A stretch of 64,000 nt of DNA from Oceanococcus sp. HetDA_MAG_MS8 (GCA_019192445.1 JAHCMK010000002.1:600273-664272), one strand, 5' to 3'. Counted from the first letter of the stretch, positions 15,552 to 25,678 are shown. Numbers and translations are program-made. The notes: generated from the sequence alone by a model not told the origin.

Positions 15552-18143
15552 TCAAGGTTTTGCCGGTATGTAGCCGATGACATGAATCCAGGTTCCGCGA
15601 TCCTGATGCGGCATATCTAGGCTTGGGCCGATCAGTCCGGTGAGATTATTGATGGGGGAGCGAGCATGAATGCGCCGCCACTGGTCGATATCTTCGCCGT
15701 ATTCGGCCACTAATTCGGTGATAGCGCTTGCTAGTACAGCAGCCAAAAACTCGCTCTGGCTGCGGCCTTGAAGCCAATCAAAACGAGGTGTGATGGAGCT
15801 GGTGTCTGGGCTGAAAATCCTCACGAACAGACGGTCAAAGGTGCCGGCGTCGTAGGGATGGGTGCCGCGGATGTTGTGCCGGCGTTGGAAATCTGGCCCC
15901 AAAATATCTTGCGTCAATTCTTTGCGGGTCGCCTGTACCAAGGCATCAAAGATGGTCTCCCCAGGCCGATCCAAGGCTGCTGGATCGTCCACATCAATGG
16001 CCGGGTTGTAATGGTCTTGGTCCCATGCCGCTAGTCGCGCCAGTGCTTGCTGGGCGAGGTCGGTCAGTTCCGCTTGGCCCTGTAGACGAAGGTAAATGGG
16101 CACCAGCGCGCGCGCGCGAGGGTCTTTGCGTCCGATCAAACGGTCGAACTCCAACAATTGATCGAAGCTGAGCTGGTCATTATTCCGAAGCAGGTCATCC
16201 CAGTTCGTAATCCTGCCTTCACTTCCGGCCGGAAGCTGAGAGGCATCACCCCCGGTGCCATCCCCCCAACCGATGGCGGGCTTGTTGTTCCAATTCGCGA
16301 GCCAGCCACGCGCAGGATTGCGTACCTGAGGCAGCTCGGAAAAGCTTAGTAGTCCGTCGTGGTCGAACTCGCCCGTACCAGGAATCGGCAGCCGTTGGTC
16401 GGTGCCTGGGTGCCGCCGCGGGTGTAGACCGGGATGATAGTAGGCAATGTTGCCGTCGGCATCGGCATACATCAGGTTTTCATTCCAGGTGGCCTTGGGC
16501 ATGGTGGCGTCGAACTCTGCGAAGGTATTCGCACGCGACCACTCCAGGATGGCTTCAGCGGTTTCGACTTCGCGCATCCACATCCCATACTGCACGCTGC
16601 GCGCAAACCGGCCATCCGCGCTTCGCGCCACGACAGGGCCGTGTACGGTGCGACAGGCCTGGATTTCCACACTGGCCAATGCCGGTCCAGCCGGCAGTGG
16701 ACCCAGCGATTGTCGATACCGAACGGTCTCGCTCCGGCAGTCCATCGCTTTTATCTCGCCCTGATGACGATACTCATTGGGATTATCGGCAAGTTCCTCA
16801 ATGAAACTGTCGATGGTTTTGGACTCGCCAGTTGTGAGTGCCCAGGCGGTACGTTCCGTGTAGCCAATGCCAATGACCGGCAAGCCTGGAACTGTAGTGC
16901 CGCGCGCATCAAAGCCGGCGCCGTGGACTTCAAGTTCGGCTAAAAGACTTGGATAGGAGTACCCCAGCTGAGGTCCTGAGATGAGCAGCGTAGAACCGTC
17001 CACGGTACGGCTTGAATCCAATACAACCTGGTAAGAGGCGGAAATTCGCTCGGGCAACACCCTGAGGTCCGGTAAGTGTGGGATAAGAGATTTCACCGGC
17101 AGTAGAGGCTCTGGCTGGGGAAAGTCCCCTGTTCCGGGGCCTTGGGCTAGGTCCAGCGGAATGTCCAGGGCGAAGGCCGCCATATTCTCCAGGACGGCTC
17201 GGCGCTGCTCCGGTGGCGTGCTGATGTTGCTGAACTCCAGCTCCGGGGGCACCGTAACCGTGGCTTTTTTGTCGTCCTGCCACAGCACATCCGTAAAAAT
17301 GTCCAGGGCGGTTGCAGCGTCAAACTCTGTGCTTAGTCGCTGTAACTCGGCCACATTGGCCATCTCATCACCACCATTGGAGGCGACCTGGCGCGTGATA
17401 AGCACTCCAATGGCCAGAACATCGGAAGGAGTTAAGGGGGCAGGTTGATATTGCAGGGCGACAAATTCGGCAGGAAGTTGGCTGAGTTGTCCTCCGGTCA
17501 CTTCGGCGATGCGGGCGTTGCTGCCAGCGCAATAGGCTTCGATGGTTCTCTGAATATCCTCACCCAAGGCTGCAAACATGGCCTGGTACTCGGCCTCGGT
17601 ATAGGTGAGGATGCGCGCTTGAACATCGTCCGGGACGGCGCTTGGGCCAGCCACCTCTGCCAAGGTACCGCGCGCCTGGCGACGTGCAGCATCGAGAAGA
17701 AACAATCGATCCTGGGCCAATGCATAGCCAGCGCCAAACCACACATCCTCCAGGGTGTCGCCATAAACCACCGGCACACCGAAGTCATCGCGATAAATAC
17801 TGACGCCTGCCCGTGGCTGCGCACTGGGTTGGCGGTCGGTGATGTCGAGAAACTTTCCGTCTTTGAACTGTTGGAGCCAATACAGCGGCCGCTGATCATC
17901 GACATGGGGGCCGTACACACTGGGGTCGGTTCCGATCAGTGGTCCCAGGGCCTGATCCTGAACGAACTCAGTGAGGCCAAAGTCGCCCGATTGCCCTGGC
18001 GCCAAAACGTTCACCGCTCGCCATTCAAACGCATCTTGAGTTGATGGAGCTTGCTCCGAGGGCTGGTCGGCACTTGGACGGCCTCCGGAATTGCAGGCAC
18101 TCAGCAGCACGCTGGCAAGGATGGCCAGAACAAAAGTTGGCAT
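15552..18143 (-). CDS. penicillin-acylase-family N-terminal nucleophile hydrolase, lipoprotein
   Basis: The 863-residue product has a lipobox (LSAC, Cys17) and then the penicillin acylase order: alpha-chain motif GYALAQDRLFLLDAARRQARG, a linker, and a beta chain whose first residue would be S370 in ISASYQVVLDSSRT. Further conserved elements are LISGPQLGYSYPS, EVHGAGFDARG, PGLPVIGIGYTERTAWALT and ANWNNKP, where the oxyanion Asn of the family lies. Such enzymes self-cleave and hydrolyse amides such as acyl-homoserine lactones or beta-lactam side chains. Unusually, the residues after the nucleophile are Tyr-Gln, where Asn is common. The substrate cannot be predicted. The gene is alone on the minus strand. 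Confidence 0.87.
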   Translation of the reverse strand: MPTFVLAILASVLLSACNSGGRPSADQPSEQAPSTQDAFEWRAVNVLAPGQSGDFGLTEFVQDQALGPLIGTDPSVYGPHVDDQRPLYWLQQFKDGKFLDITDRQPSAQPRAGVSIYRDDFGVPVVYGDTLEDVWFGAGYALAQDRLFLLDAARRQARGTLAEVAGPSAVPDDVQARILTYTEAEYQAMFAALGEDIQRTIEAYCAGSNARIAEVTGGQLSQLPAEFVALQYQPAPLTPSDVLAIGVLITRQVASNGGDEMANVAELQRLSTEFDAATALDIFTDVLWQDDKKATVTVPPELEFSNISTPPEQRRAVLENMAAFALDIPLDLAQGPGTGDFPQPEPLLPVKSLIPHLPDLRVLPERISASYQVVLDSSRTVDGSTLLISGPQLGYSYPSLLAELEVHGAGFDARGTTVPGLPVIGIGYTERTAWALTTGESKTIDSFIEELADNPNEYRHQGEIKAMDCRSETVRYRQSLGPLPAGPALASVEIQACRTVHGPVVARSADGRFARSVQYGMWMREVETAEAILEWSRANTFAEFDATMPKATWNENLMYADADGNIAYYHPGLHPRRHPGTDQRLPIPGTGEFDHDGLLSFSELPQVRNPARGWLANWNNKPAIGWGDGTGGDASQLPAGSEGRITNWDDLLRNNDQLSFDQLLEFDRLIGRKDPRARALVPIYLRLQGQAELTDLAQQALARLAAWDQDHYNPAIDVDDPAALDRPGETIFDALVQATRKELTQDILGPDFQRRHNIRGTHPYDAGTFDRLFVRIFSPDTSSITPRFDWLQGRSQSEFLAAVLASAITELVAEYGEDIDQWRRIHARSPINNLTGLIGPSLDMPHQDRGTWIHVIGYIPAKP

Positions 18144-18263
18144 AAATGGTTGTCTCCTATGGGCTGCGAAGGTGGGCGATTCGCTAGCGTCAGTCTACCC
18201 AAGCTTTACAGGAAGCGGGGTTGCGGGCATGCTGCCCGCCGTTTTCCAACATAGACCGGATTG

Positions 18264-18830
18264 ATGGCCAAGGCATCAGAGCTGAAAAGCGGCATGGTAG
18301 TCGAGTACAAAGGTGCACCCTACATCGTGCGCCAGGTTCAGGCGCACAACCCCACCGCGCGTGGCGCCGCAACCTTGTACAAGGCAAGACTCAATCATGC
18401 TGTGAGTGGCCAGAAGCTAGACGCTAGTTTTAAGGGCGACGATCAGCTGGTTGATGTGGACTTCCAGCGCCGTGCGGTGCAGTTTCTGTATCGGGATGCT
18501 GAGGGTTGCACCTTTATGGATAAGGAGGATTACACCCAGCATGTGCTCAGCGAAGAGCAGCTGGCCAATGTGACCCCTTATCTCAGCGAAGACCTCGATG
18601 GCATGTATGCAGTCATCATAGAAGAGGTGTGCGTGGCTGTGAGCTTGCCCGCGGCGGTGGAGCTAAGCATCACGGAAACCGCACCCGCCATGAAATCTGC
18701 TTCGGCGACCTCACGCACCAAGCCCGCCAAGCTGAGCACCGGCTTGGAAATCCAGGTACCTGAATATCTCGGCGAAGGCGAGGTTATTCGTGTGTCTACC
18801 GAAGATGGCAGCTTCCTCGGGCGAGCATAG
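18264..18830 (+). CDS. efpL: elongation factor P-like protein EfpL (YeiP)
   Basis: The 188-residue product has three beta-barrel domains and matches YeiP/EfpL along its length (E. coli 190 residues): FMDKEDYTQ, ITETAPAMKSASATSRTKPAKLSTGLEIQVPEY. The tip loop reads NPTARGAATLYK with Arg33 in place of the modified lysine of EF-P, which is the EfpL hallmark, so no lysyl modification is expected. EfpL helps ribosomes through polyproline and other stalling motifs. The ATG at 18264 is chosen over the TTG at 18261. It is divergent from the acylase gene and convergent with the OmpA gene. Confidence 0.93.
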   Translation: MAKASELKSGMVVEYKGAPYIVRQVQAHNPTARGAATLYKARLNHAVSGQKLDASFKGDDQLVDVDFQRRAVQFLYRDAEGCTFMDKEDYTQHVLSEEQLANVTPYLSEDLDGMYAVIIEEVCVAVSLPAAVELSITETAPAMKSASATSRTKPAKLSTGLEIQVPEYLGEGEVIRVSTEDGSFLGRA

Positions 18831-18840
18831 ACGCGGCAAT

Positions 18841-18873
18841 AAAAAGGCGGCTCAGGGTCAAACCTGAGCCGCC
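18841..18873 (-). terminator. rho-independent terminator of the OmpA-family gene
   Basis: GGCGGCTCAGG at 18846-18856 and CCTGAGCCGCC at 18863-18873 form a perfect 11-bp stem with a 6-base loop. On the minus strand the stem is followed by TTTTT (complement of 18841-18845). It also lies just after efpL and may serve both genes. Confidence 0.85.
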
Positions 18874-18892
18874 CGCAAATGGTCTAGGTCGT

Positions 18893-19978
18893 CTATTTGG
18901 GGTCTAAAACTGCGTCGAGCTTGAGTTCCACGCGCCGGTTGCTTGCGCGGCCCGAACTGGTGGCGTTGCTGGCAATGGGTTGGGATTCCCCATATCCCAC
19001 AACTTTCATTCGTTTGGCCGCGACGCCTCGCTGGGTCAGGTAGCGCTTGACGCTATTGGCACGGGCAAGGGACAAGACGAGGTTGTCGTTTTCCGGGCCC
19101 TGACTATCGGTATGGCCGGCCACAAGCACATCACGTCCATCTAGGTCGCGCAGTGCTTCTGCGACCTCGTCCAAAACGGCCTGTGCACTAGCAGTCAACT
19201 CGTGGGAATTGGGATAGAAGCTAACCCCACGCAGACTCAAGTCCTCTGCTTGAACCGAAACCTGACAGCCGCTGGCATCAACCAGGGCGCCATTGACGGT
19301 GCCGGGGCAGCGATCAAAGTTATCTAATACCCCATCACGATCCATATCCACGGGGCGCGGCGGGTAGTTTGGTGTCGTTGTGGGCGGGGCTTCGCTTAGG
19401 GAGGTTGCCACAGGTACGGGCACTTCTTGGATGACCACCTCGGTAGGATCTATAGGGATTTCAAATCCTAATCCGGTGCGGAAATCTGTTACTCCCCCAA
19501 GAAAGTCTTCATAACGCGCTCTCGCCTCTAAACGCAGTCGAATATTGGCACTCGTGAGACTGCGGCTCAAAAAGCCCAAGCCCACCGAACCAAAAACGCC
19601 GTTGTCGTCTGCATCATTTCCAGGAACGTCGTTAAAGCCGTAACCAAAACCTGCAATCGCATATGTTGCAAGTTCACCTCTCTGGCCTAAAAGAAAGTGC
19701 ACATCTGAGCTTACGGCGGCGCGGTAGTTATCTGCAGATGATCTATTCGCGGTTCTATGAAGTTCGCCGGTACCGCGGGCCTCCCAAAATAGCCAGGGTC
19801 TGAGTTCACGGCCAAAAATTAGGTCAAAGCCAATTCCGGTTTCGTCAGTACCCCTCTCGCTATCTGGATCAACGAAAGACCCCATCACGGCGAAGTACTT
19901 TTCAGGCAGCTGTTCCTGCGCATATACCGAGAACGAGAGCCCCAGCATCATCACACACAGCGATAGACGCACACTCAT
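18893..19978 (-). CDS. OmpA-family outer membrane protein
   Basis: The 361-residue product has a signal peptide (cleaved near VYAQ), an N-terminal region of alternating beta strands ending in an aromatic residue that looks like an eight-strand barrel, a linker with a thrombospondin type 3-like calcium motif (DMDRDGVLDNFDRCPGT), and a C-terminal OmpA peptidoglycan-binding domain (LVAGHTDSQGPENDN, LSLARANSVKRYL). It would link outer membrane and peptidoglycan. An AAGG site lies before the ATG. It is divergent from comM with 110 bases between them. Confidence 0.9.
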   Translation of the reverse strand: MSVRLSLCVMMLGLSFSVYAQEQLPEKYFAVMGSFVDPDSERGTDETGIGFDLIFGRELRPWLFWEARGTGELHRTANRSSADNYRAAVSSDVHFLLGQRGELATYAIAGFGYGFNDVPGNDADDNGVFGSVGLGFLSRSLTSANIRLRLEARARYEDFLGGVTDFRTGLGFEIPIDPTEVVIQEVPVPVATSLSEAPPTTTPNYPPRPVDMDRDGVLDNFDRCPGTVNGALVDASGCQVSVQAEDLSLRGVSFYPNSHELTASAQAVLDEVAEALRDLDGRDVLVAGHTDSQGPENDNLVLSLARANSVKRYLTQRGVAAKRMKVVGYGESQPIASNATSSGRASNRRVELKLDAVLDPK

Positions 19979-20088
19979 ACCACAACCTTTGTGTCAATAA
20001 ACGCCCCAAACACGGGCAGCATACCGTAAACGTCCGATCTAGCTCAGCATTTTCGTAGCCTGAGTTGGATTTGCAGTGAAGACGGATT

Positions 20089-21603
20089 ATGAGCCGACTG
20101 GCAACGGTGTACTGTCGGGCCCTGGCTGGACTGGACTCACCTTTGGTTCGCGTTGAGGTCCATATTGCCGGTGGCTTGCCTGGAATCACCATTGTGGGCT
20201 TGCCGGAAACAGCCGTACGTGAAGCCCGAGACCGGGTGCGCGCAGCATTGCAAAGCAGCGGCTTTCGCCTGCCACCGGCGCGTATCACCATTAATTTGGC
20301 ACCTGCAGATCTGCCGAAATCTGGGTCCCGCTTCGATTTGGCCATTGCCCTGGGTATTTTGCTGGCCAGTGAAGCCGTTGACTTAGATCTTGGCGATGTA
20401 GAGTGCGTGGCCGAACTCGGGCTCAACGGCGCCTTGCATCCGGTTCCGGGAATATTGGCTACCGCATTGGCCAGTCGCAGAGCCGGTCGGCGGCTGGTAA
20501 CGGCGCCTGCCTCGTCGCAGCTTCTAAATCGGGTTCCGGATCTGCGCCTGGGCCTGGCGCCTACCTTATTGCAGTGCATCGCGGCCCTACAGGGCCAGCA
20601 GGATTGGCATAAGGAGGTGGAAGCGGCCGCCGACTTCGCTCAGGAGATCGTGGGCTCACCACTCGCGGACGTGCGCGGCCAGCATCAAGCTAAGCGAGCC
20701 TTGGAAATTGCTGCCGCAGGTGGGCACAGCTTGTTGCTATTTGGCCCACCAGGCTGTGGCAAAACGATGTTGGCGGAACGATTGCCGCAGTTACGCCCGG
20801 CCCTCAATATCCAAGCGACCTTAGAGATTGCCGCTGTGGAGTCCTTGCTGAGTCCGGCCCCGCAGTGGAGTAACCGGGTGCGCATGCGTAGTCCCCACCA
20901 CAGCGCGTCGGCGGCGGCCATACTGGGTGGTGGGCGTTATCCAACACCGGGAGAAATCAGTCGCGCCCACCACGGTGTTTTGTTGCTCGACGAGCTCACG
21001 GAATTCGCCCGGCCGGTGCTGGAAGGCCTGCGGGAACCACTAGAGTCTGGCTCGGTTTGCATAGCGCGGGCGGCCGAGCAATGGACCTTCCCGGCACGTT
21101 TTCAGTTGGTAGCCACTACAAACCCTTGTCCTTGTGGTTTCAGTGGTGACTCAGACCGAAGCTGCCGCTGCTCCTTGGAGCAGGTTCAGCGCTACCGCCA
21201 GCGGTTATCCGGCCCCTTACTGGACCGGTTGGATTTACAGATTCAGCTGCAAAGGCCGGATGCCAACGCGCTGTTTGCGCAGCCGTCTCAGGATGTCGAT
21301 GACCCCCGTGAGCGTATTCACAAGGCGCTAGTAAGGGCTAATCAGCGTCAGGGCGAATGCAATGCGGCCTTGTCCGCCTCTGAGCTAGACACCCATGCGG
21401 CTTGGTCTGATGCCGACCGCCAGTGGTTTCAACACGCTGGAATGCAGTTGAGTTTTTCGGCAAGAGCCTTGCACCGCTGCCTGCGCGTAGCGCGCACCAT
21501 TGCCGACCTGCGACAGGCGGAGACTGTTGAGCGCAGCGACCTGTTGGAGGCCTTGAGTTACCGCCAATGGGAACGCGCAGCAGCGAGTTTGGCTAGTGCA
21601 TAA
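20089..21603 (+). CDS. comM: YifB/ComM family Mg-chelatase-like AAA+ ATPase
   Basis: The 504-residue product has the N-terminal ChlI-like domain (VHIAGGLPGITIVGLPETAVREARDRVRAAL), Walker A GPPGCGKT (219-226), Walker B LLLDELTEF and the C-terminal Mg-chelatase domain with a cysteine cluster TTNPCPCGFSGDSDRSCRC. ComM is a hexameric helicase that promotes branch migration during natural transformation. Length equals the E. coli homologue YifB (506 residues). It is transcribed alone, and its presence in non-competent bacteria is common, so it does not show competence. Confidence 0.93.
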   Translation: MSRLATVYCRALAGLDSPLVRVEVHIAGGLPGITIVGLPETAVREARDRVRAALQSSGFRLPPARITINLAPADLPKSGSRFDLAIALGILLASEAVDLDLGDVECVAELGLNGALHPVPGILATALASRRAGRRLVTAPASSQLLNRVPDLRLGLAPTLLQCIAALQGQQDWHKEVEAAADFAQEIVGSPLADVRGQHQAKRALEIAAAGGHSLLLFGPPGCGKTMLAERLPQLRPALNIQATLEIAAVESLLSPAPQWSNRVRMRSPHHSASAAAILGGGRYPTPGEISRAHHGVLLLDELTEFARPVLEGLREPLESGSVCIARAAEQWTFPARFQLVATTNPCPCGFSGDSDRSCRCSLEQVQRYRQRLSGPLLDRLDLQIQLQRPDANALFAQPSQDVDDPRERIHKALVRANQRQGECNAALSASELDTHAAWSDADRQWFQHAGMQLSFSARALHRCLRVARTIADLRQAETVERSDLLEALSYRQWERAAASLASA

Positions 21604-21611
21604 CAAAAAAT

Positions 21612-21639
21612 GGCAACGCAACCTTGGGGCTGCGTCGCC
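21612..21639 (-). terminator. terminator between comM and the DUF1302 gene
   Basis: GGC.ACGCA at 21612-21620 pairs with TGCGT.GCC at 21631-21639 with one mismatch. On the minus strand a run of six T follows (complement of 21605-21610), so it should end the DUF1302 transcript. It may also stop comM transcription. Confidence 0.7.
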
Positions 21640-21679
21640 GCGTGATGCACCGCTGCCCCCACCGGAGCAGCCATGGTGT

Positions 21680-23974
21680 TTAGAAGGTGTAGCTCAGCTC
21701 TAACAGGACGTTGTCGCGATCACGGCGAATGTTGTGGCGATTGCCGTCATGACCGTTGTACTGCACCTTGGCCGACCAGTTTTGGCCATAAAACACCTCG
21801 GTACCCACCAGCCATTCCTTGCGTCCTTCCAAGAAGTTTTGCATGGGGCCTGGAGCATAGCCCTGCACATCGTGGAACCAGGACAGGAAGGGCTTGAAGT
21901 TCAAGCCAAACACAACATCGTTGTATTCCAAGAAGGTGAGGATCCGGTAACCCCAGGCAAAGTCATCCACGAAGGCTTCGGTTTGCTGGGTGGGGTTCAA
22001 GGAGCGTGGATCGGGTTCGCCGTCCACCTGGCCGGTACCGTCAGCACCTGGCGAAGCATGCGTACGGTTAGGGCTATTTCCGTCGAATTGCACCAGATCC
22101 ATGGAGGGCATATCCACAATATGGGTGAAGCCCACCTCGACCAGGGTGATGATCTGCTCGGACAGGAGGAAGGAGGAGATCGGGTGGGAGTTGCCCAGAA
22201 TCCGAATGCCGGTCATGGCAAATTGGCCGACTTTCTGCCGTTCAAAACCGGGGATGTAGTAGTTCTCGCCGCGTTCGGCAATAGCGGCGTCAATATCTGT
22301 GGTGCCACGTAATACGGTTTCTACGAAATCCGGCGTGGCGGCGCGTGCTCCAGGCACCACGATGGGAAGGTCAATTTGGCCATTGGTCACAGCGCCCGTG
22401 AGGGTGCCTACCAGCTGATCAATGGGGTCGAGCACACCACTCAAGGTGCCGCCCAGGCCGCCAATCAAGTCGCTGATGACCGGTACAGGAATCTCTCCAC
22501 CCAGAGCGACAAAATCACCCAGCGACTGCAAGCCTACGGCGATGTCCTCCTCGGGAAGAGCGGGCTGCAGCGCAGCAAAGAACACATCGGGAACAGATAC
22601 CTGAACCGGCACATTCGGACGGAAGGAGTATTCCCCGGCCACCGACCAGCTACCCACATTGGTATTGAAGCTGATGCCGTACATCTGAATATCTTCAGGG
22701 TAGTCCAGCAAAGCGGTGGCGGTATCAATGGGTAGGCAATCGTTGCCGGCCAAAGTACAGCTGGTCAGCACGTCAATGCCGGTGCCCGTGCCATCCCGCA
22801 ACGGTGTTTTGTCGGCCGCCAGGAAGGACAGATACGGCAGCCGGCTGTGGTAGTTCATGTAGTAGAAGCCGAACTCGGTACCGCCATTGAAATTATCGGC
22901 GAACCAGTTCAAGCGCACCCCATACTGGCCTTCATCACGCGGTTCGAATTCGGTTTGGAGGAAGGGCGCGGAAAAGGAGGTGTCCGTGAGTAATCCCGCC
23001 AGAGGGTTCTGCAAACGGTGCTCTCCGCGCACACGGTCGCCGTCGTCGAAGTCGAGAGGGTCTTCAGGGAAGTAACCCAGGTTAATGGCGGCGTATTGGT
23101 ATTCGTCTTGTCGATACAAGGCATCAATTTCACCAAAGAAACTGCCGCCTACATCTGCTGTCACCCGCTTCCATTCAAGCTGATAGAACAGCTCGCCGGT
23201 AATCCCCTGCTCGGGGAACAGGTCGCCCGAGAGCGTTGCCATCAAAACAGGCTGGAAAACTTCATTAATTTGGCCGCCAGGCATGCGCAAGAAGCGCGCG
23301 TCTGGTGGGTTGATTTCATTGATGGAGTTCAAGGCGATGAGGTTGGCTTCACCCCAGCGTAGCTTTTGATAGCCCACTCCGGCACTGACACCGCGGTCAC
23401 CTAGGAAGAAGAAGCCGGACAGCACCAAATCTTGGAGCAGCGCTTCCTCCCCAACAAGGTTGGTTGCGCCTGGCCCGCGTTCCGTAAAGGCGGGCTGATA
23501 ACCCCCGGCTCCCGTGGGCGCGGTGTCGACGTTATTGGGATGGAACTCATCAAAGTTCGCATTCACCTGGTCGTAGAAGAAGATTCCGCGGGCTTTGAGA
23601 CTGAAATCGCGCCAGCTCACCGAGAAGTCGGAGGTAAGCTTTGCCAGGCCAGCGACGATGTCACCCTTGTCGTAGTTCAGGTTACCGTCGTCGACCTTGT
23701 CGCCAAAGAAAGCACCTGGGGCATCGACCAGACGCTGAATGGGTTCGGGATTTCCCGTAAAGGAAATACAGTCATCGCCGGCACAGAGGTCGGGGTCGAG
23801 GTTGAGCTTGGCGATCAGATTCGGGTCACGATCTTCAATCCGCCACATGGCTCCTAAAGAAACGCGGTTGTTGAAGCTAATGCCGAACTCACCTACATCG
23901 AACTCCAATGCGTGGCTCATCGGTGCGGCTAATGCAAGGGCAGCAAGTGCCCCAAAACGCACATTTGCAGTCAT
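21680..23974 (-). CDS. DUF1302 family outer-membrane protein
   Basis: The 764-residue product has a signal peptide ending MSHA and begins LEFDVGEFGISFNNRVSLGAMWRIEDRD, the typical start of DUF1302 proteins. The body is made of alternating strands with many aromatic girdle residues and it ends LLELSYTF with a terminal Phe, as expected of an outer-membrane beta barrel. Two Cys pairs sit near the extracellular loops. A GGAGA site precedes the ATG. It is divergent from the DUF1329 gene, and DUF1302/DUF1329 genes commonly occur together, including near steroid- or lipid-degradation loci. The function is not established here. Confidence 0.87.
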   Translation of the reverse strand: MTANVRFGALAALALAAPMSHALEFDVGEFGISFNNRVSLGAMWRIEDRDPNLIAKLNLDPDLCAGDDCISFTGNPEPIQRLVDAPGAFFGDKVDDGNLNYDKGDIVAGLAKLTSDFSVSWRDFSLKARGIFFYDQVNANFDEFHPNNVDTAPTGAGGYQPAFTERGPGATNLVGEEALLQDLVLSGFFFLGDRGVSAGVGYQKLRWGEANLIALNSINEINPPDARFLRMPGGQINEVFQPVLMATLSGDLFPEQGITGELFYQLEWKRVTADVGGSFFGEIDALYRQDEYQYAAINLGYFPEDPLDFDDGDRVRGEHRLQNPLAGLLTDTSFSAPFLQTEFEPRDEGQYGVRLNWFADNFNGGTEFGFYYMNYHSRLPYLSFLAADKTPLRDGTGTGIDVLTSCTLAGNDCLPIDTATALLDYPEDIQMYGISFNTNVGSWSVAGEYSFRPNVPVQVSVPDVFFAALQPALPEEDIAVGLQSLGDFVALGGEIPVPVISDLIGGLGGTLSGVLDPIDQLVGTLTGAVTNGQIDLPIVVPGARAATPDFVETVLRGTTDIDAAIAERGENYYIPGFERQKVGQFAMTGIRILGNSHPISSFLLSEQIITLVEVGFTHIVDMPSMDLVQFDGNSPNRTHASPGADGTGQVDGEPDPRSLNPTQQTEAFVDDFAWGYRILTFLEYNDVVFGLNFKPFLSWFHDVQGYAPGPMQNFLEGRKEWLVGTEVFYGQNWSAKVQYNGHDGNRHNIRRDRDNVLLELSYTF

Positions 23975-24259
23975 GCGTATGTCTCCTGCTTCAACAATCG
24001 TTAAGTACTGCGGTAAAGGCCGGCGCCATCTGCAATCCCTGCAGACTCCCTGACACCGGCCCGACAGTATACAAGCGCCACGCCCGCCGTCTGCCAGAAA
24101 TGTCTGACATCAGGTCGCGTGCGCTTTATGGCACACTCTGTGCCCTAGCGACGGTCTCAGCCATCGCTGGGATGAGGGGAGACCACTAAGAGGACCGTTG
24201 TGCGTCTCGCCAAACTGTATTCCAAGGTTTTGCCTAAGCAAGATATGACGAGGTGCACT

Positions 24260-25678
24260 ATGCGATTGAGGAGCTTCACCCTGGGTTTGCTGCTAGCTGG
24301 AACAGCTGGCACGGCATCCGCAGGCGTTTCCGCCGACGAGGCTGCAAAGCTGGGTAAGGAACTCACACCCATTGGTGCAATTCGGGCGGCCAACGCCGAT
24401 GGCAGCATTCCGCAGTGGCGTGGCGAGGAGCTGTTCACTGCCGAGCAGAAAAACCTCACCCGCGACCAATTAGAAGAGTGGCGCAAGAACGACCCGGCGA
24501 AGATTCGCAACATGGTCTACTCCGAGTTGGAAAAGCGCTCGGACACCATCGGCGACGTCACCAGCCGCCAGTTCGTCATCACGGCGGACAACTACAAGGA
24601 CTACGCGGACAAGCTCACCGTTGGCCATAAGGCCATGTTTGAGAAGTACCCTGACTACCAAATGCCGGTGTTCAAATCGGTGCGTACAGGTTTCTTCCCT
24701 GAAGAAATCTACGAGGCCACCAAAAAGAATGCGACCCGCGCATCACTCACCGGCACCGATGACGTCAATGGCGCTGAGCTTGGCTTTCCCTTCCCCATCC
24801 CTAAAAGCGGGGCGGAGGCCATCTGGAACCATAAGCTGAAGTTCCGCGGTAGCGCCGTTAAGCGTTACAACAACCAAGCTATCGTGAAACCGGATGGCGA
24901 CTTCAAGATCTCCAAGCTGATTGAAGATGTGAAGTTCAAGTACGCCAACATTGAGGAGCCAGGTGGCACATCATTGCTCGCTTACTACCTCTCTGAAGTG
25001 ATCGAGCCTGCGCGCGTCGCTGGCCAGCTCACCTTGGTACATGAAACTGCTGACGAAGGTGAGGGTGGCCGTTTGGCCTGGCTCTACAACCCTGGCCTAG
25101 GTCGGGTGAATCGGGCTCCAGATGTGGGTTATGACAACCCCTATATCGGTACCGATGGTGAACAATTTAACGACCAAGTCGACGTCTTCAACGGCTCCTT
25201 GAACCGTTACGACTGGAAGCTGGTAGGCCGCAAGGAAATGTACATTCCTTATCACTCCTATGAAATCAACTCCCCAGAGCACAAGTACACCGACCTCATT
25301 CGCGCCGGTCATTTGAACCAAGAGCTCACCCGCTACGAGCTACACCGTGTATGGGTCGTTGATGCCACCCTGCGTGATGGCACTCGGCACCAGTTCAAGC
25401 GCCGTACCTTCTACTTGGATGAGGACAGCTGGTCCATCGCCGTGGTGGATTGCTACGACAACCGTGATGAATTGTGGAAGGTGCAGGAAGCCCACCTCAT
25501 TACCCTGCCCTTCGTGCCCACCGTAACCGGTGCGCCTGAAGCGATTTACGACCTGCAAACCAACCGCTACTTCTTAACGGCTCTGACCAACGAGGACGAA
25601 ACCTCCGACTTCGAAGCCGAGTATCGGGATAACTACTTCACGCAGGCGAACATGAAACGCTTGGCGCGCCGCCGCTAA
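24260..25678 (+). CDS. DUF1329 family exported protein
   Basis: The 472-residue product has a signal peptide (MRLRSFTLGLLLAGTAGTASAG) and then the DUF1329 pattern LGKELTPIGAIRAANADGSIPQWRG, with later NRYDWKLVGRKEMYIPYHSYE and LRDGTRHQFKRRTFYLDEDSW. The C-terminal half is thought to have a LolA/LolB-like lipid-binding fold. The ATG at 24260 is preferred over the GTG at 24200 and the ATG at 24245 because of the AGGTG at 24250-24254 and the clean signal peptide. It would act in the periplasm, likely carrying hydrophobic cargo with the DUF1302 barrel and the RND pump encoded nearby. Confidence 0.88.
   Translation: MRLRSFTLGLLLAGTAGTASAGVSADEAAKLGKELTPIGAIRAANADGSIPQWRGEELFTAEQKNLTRDQLEEWRKNDPAKIRNMVYSELEKRSDTIGDVTSRQFVITADNYKDYADKLTVGHKAMFEKYPDYQMPVFKSVRTGFFPEEIYEATKKNATRASLTGTDDVNGAELGFPFPIPKSGAEAIWNHKLKFRGSAVKRYNNQAIVKPDGDFKISKLIEDVKFKYANIEEPGGTSLLAYYLSEVIEPARVAGQLTLVHETADEGEGGRLAWLYNPGLGRVNRAPDVGYDNPYIGTDGEQFNDQVDVFNGSLNRYDWKLVGRKEMYIPYHSYEINSPEHKYTDLIRAGHLNQELTRYELHRVWVVDATLRDGTRHQFKRRTFYLDEDSWSIAVVDCYDNRDELWKVQEAHLITLPFVPTVTGAPEAIYDLQTNRYFLTALTNEDETSDFEAEYRDNYFTQANMKRLARRR

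Noticed and set aside
16434..16943. Long open frame opposite the penicillin-acylase gene
   Set aside because: It lies fully inside a well-supported gene on the other strand and shows no domain, so it is a shadow frame of GC-rich coding DNA.
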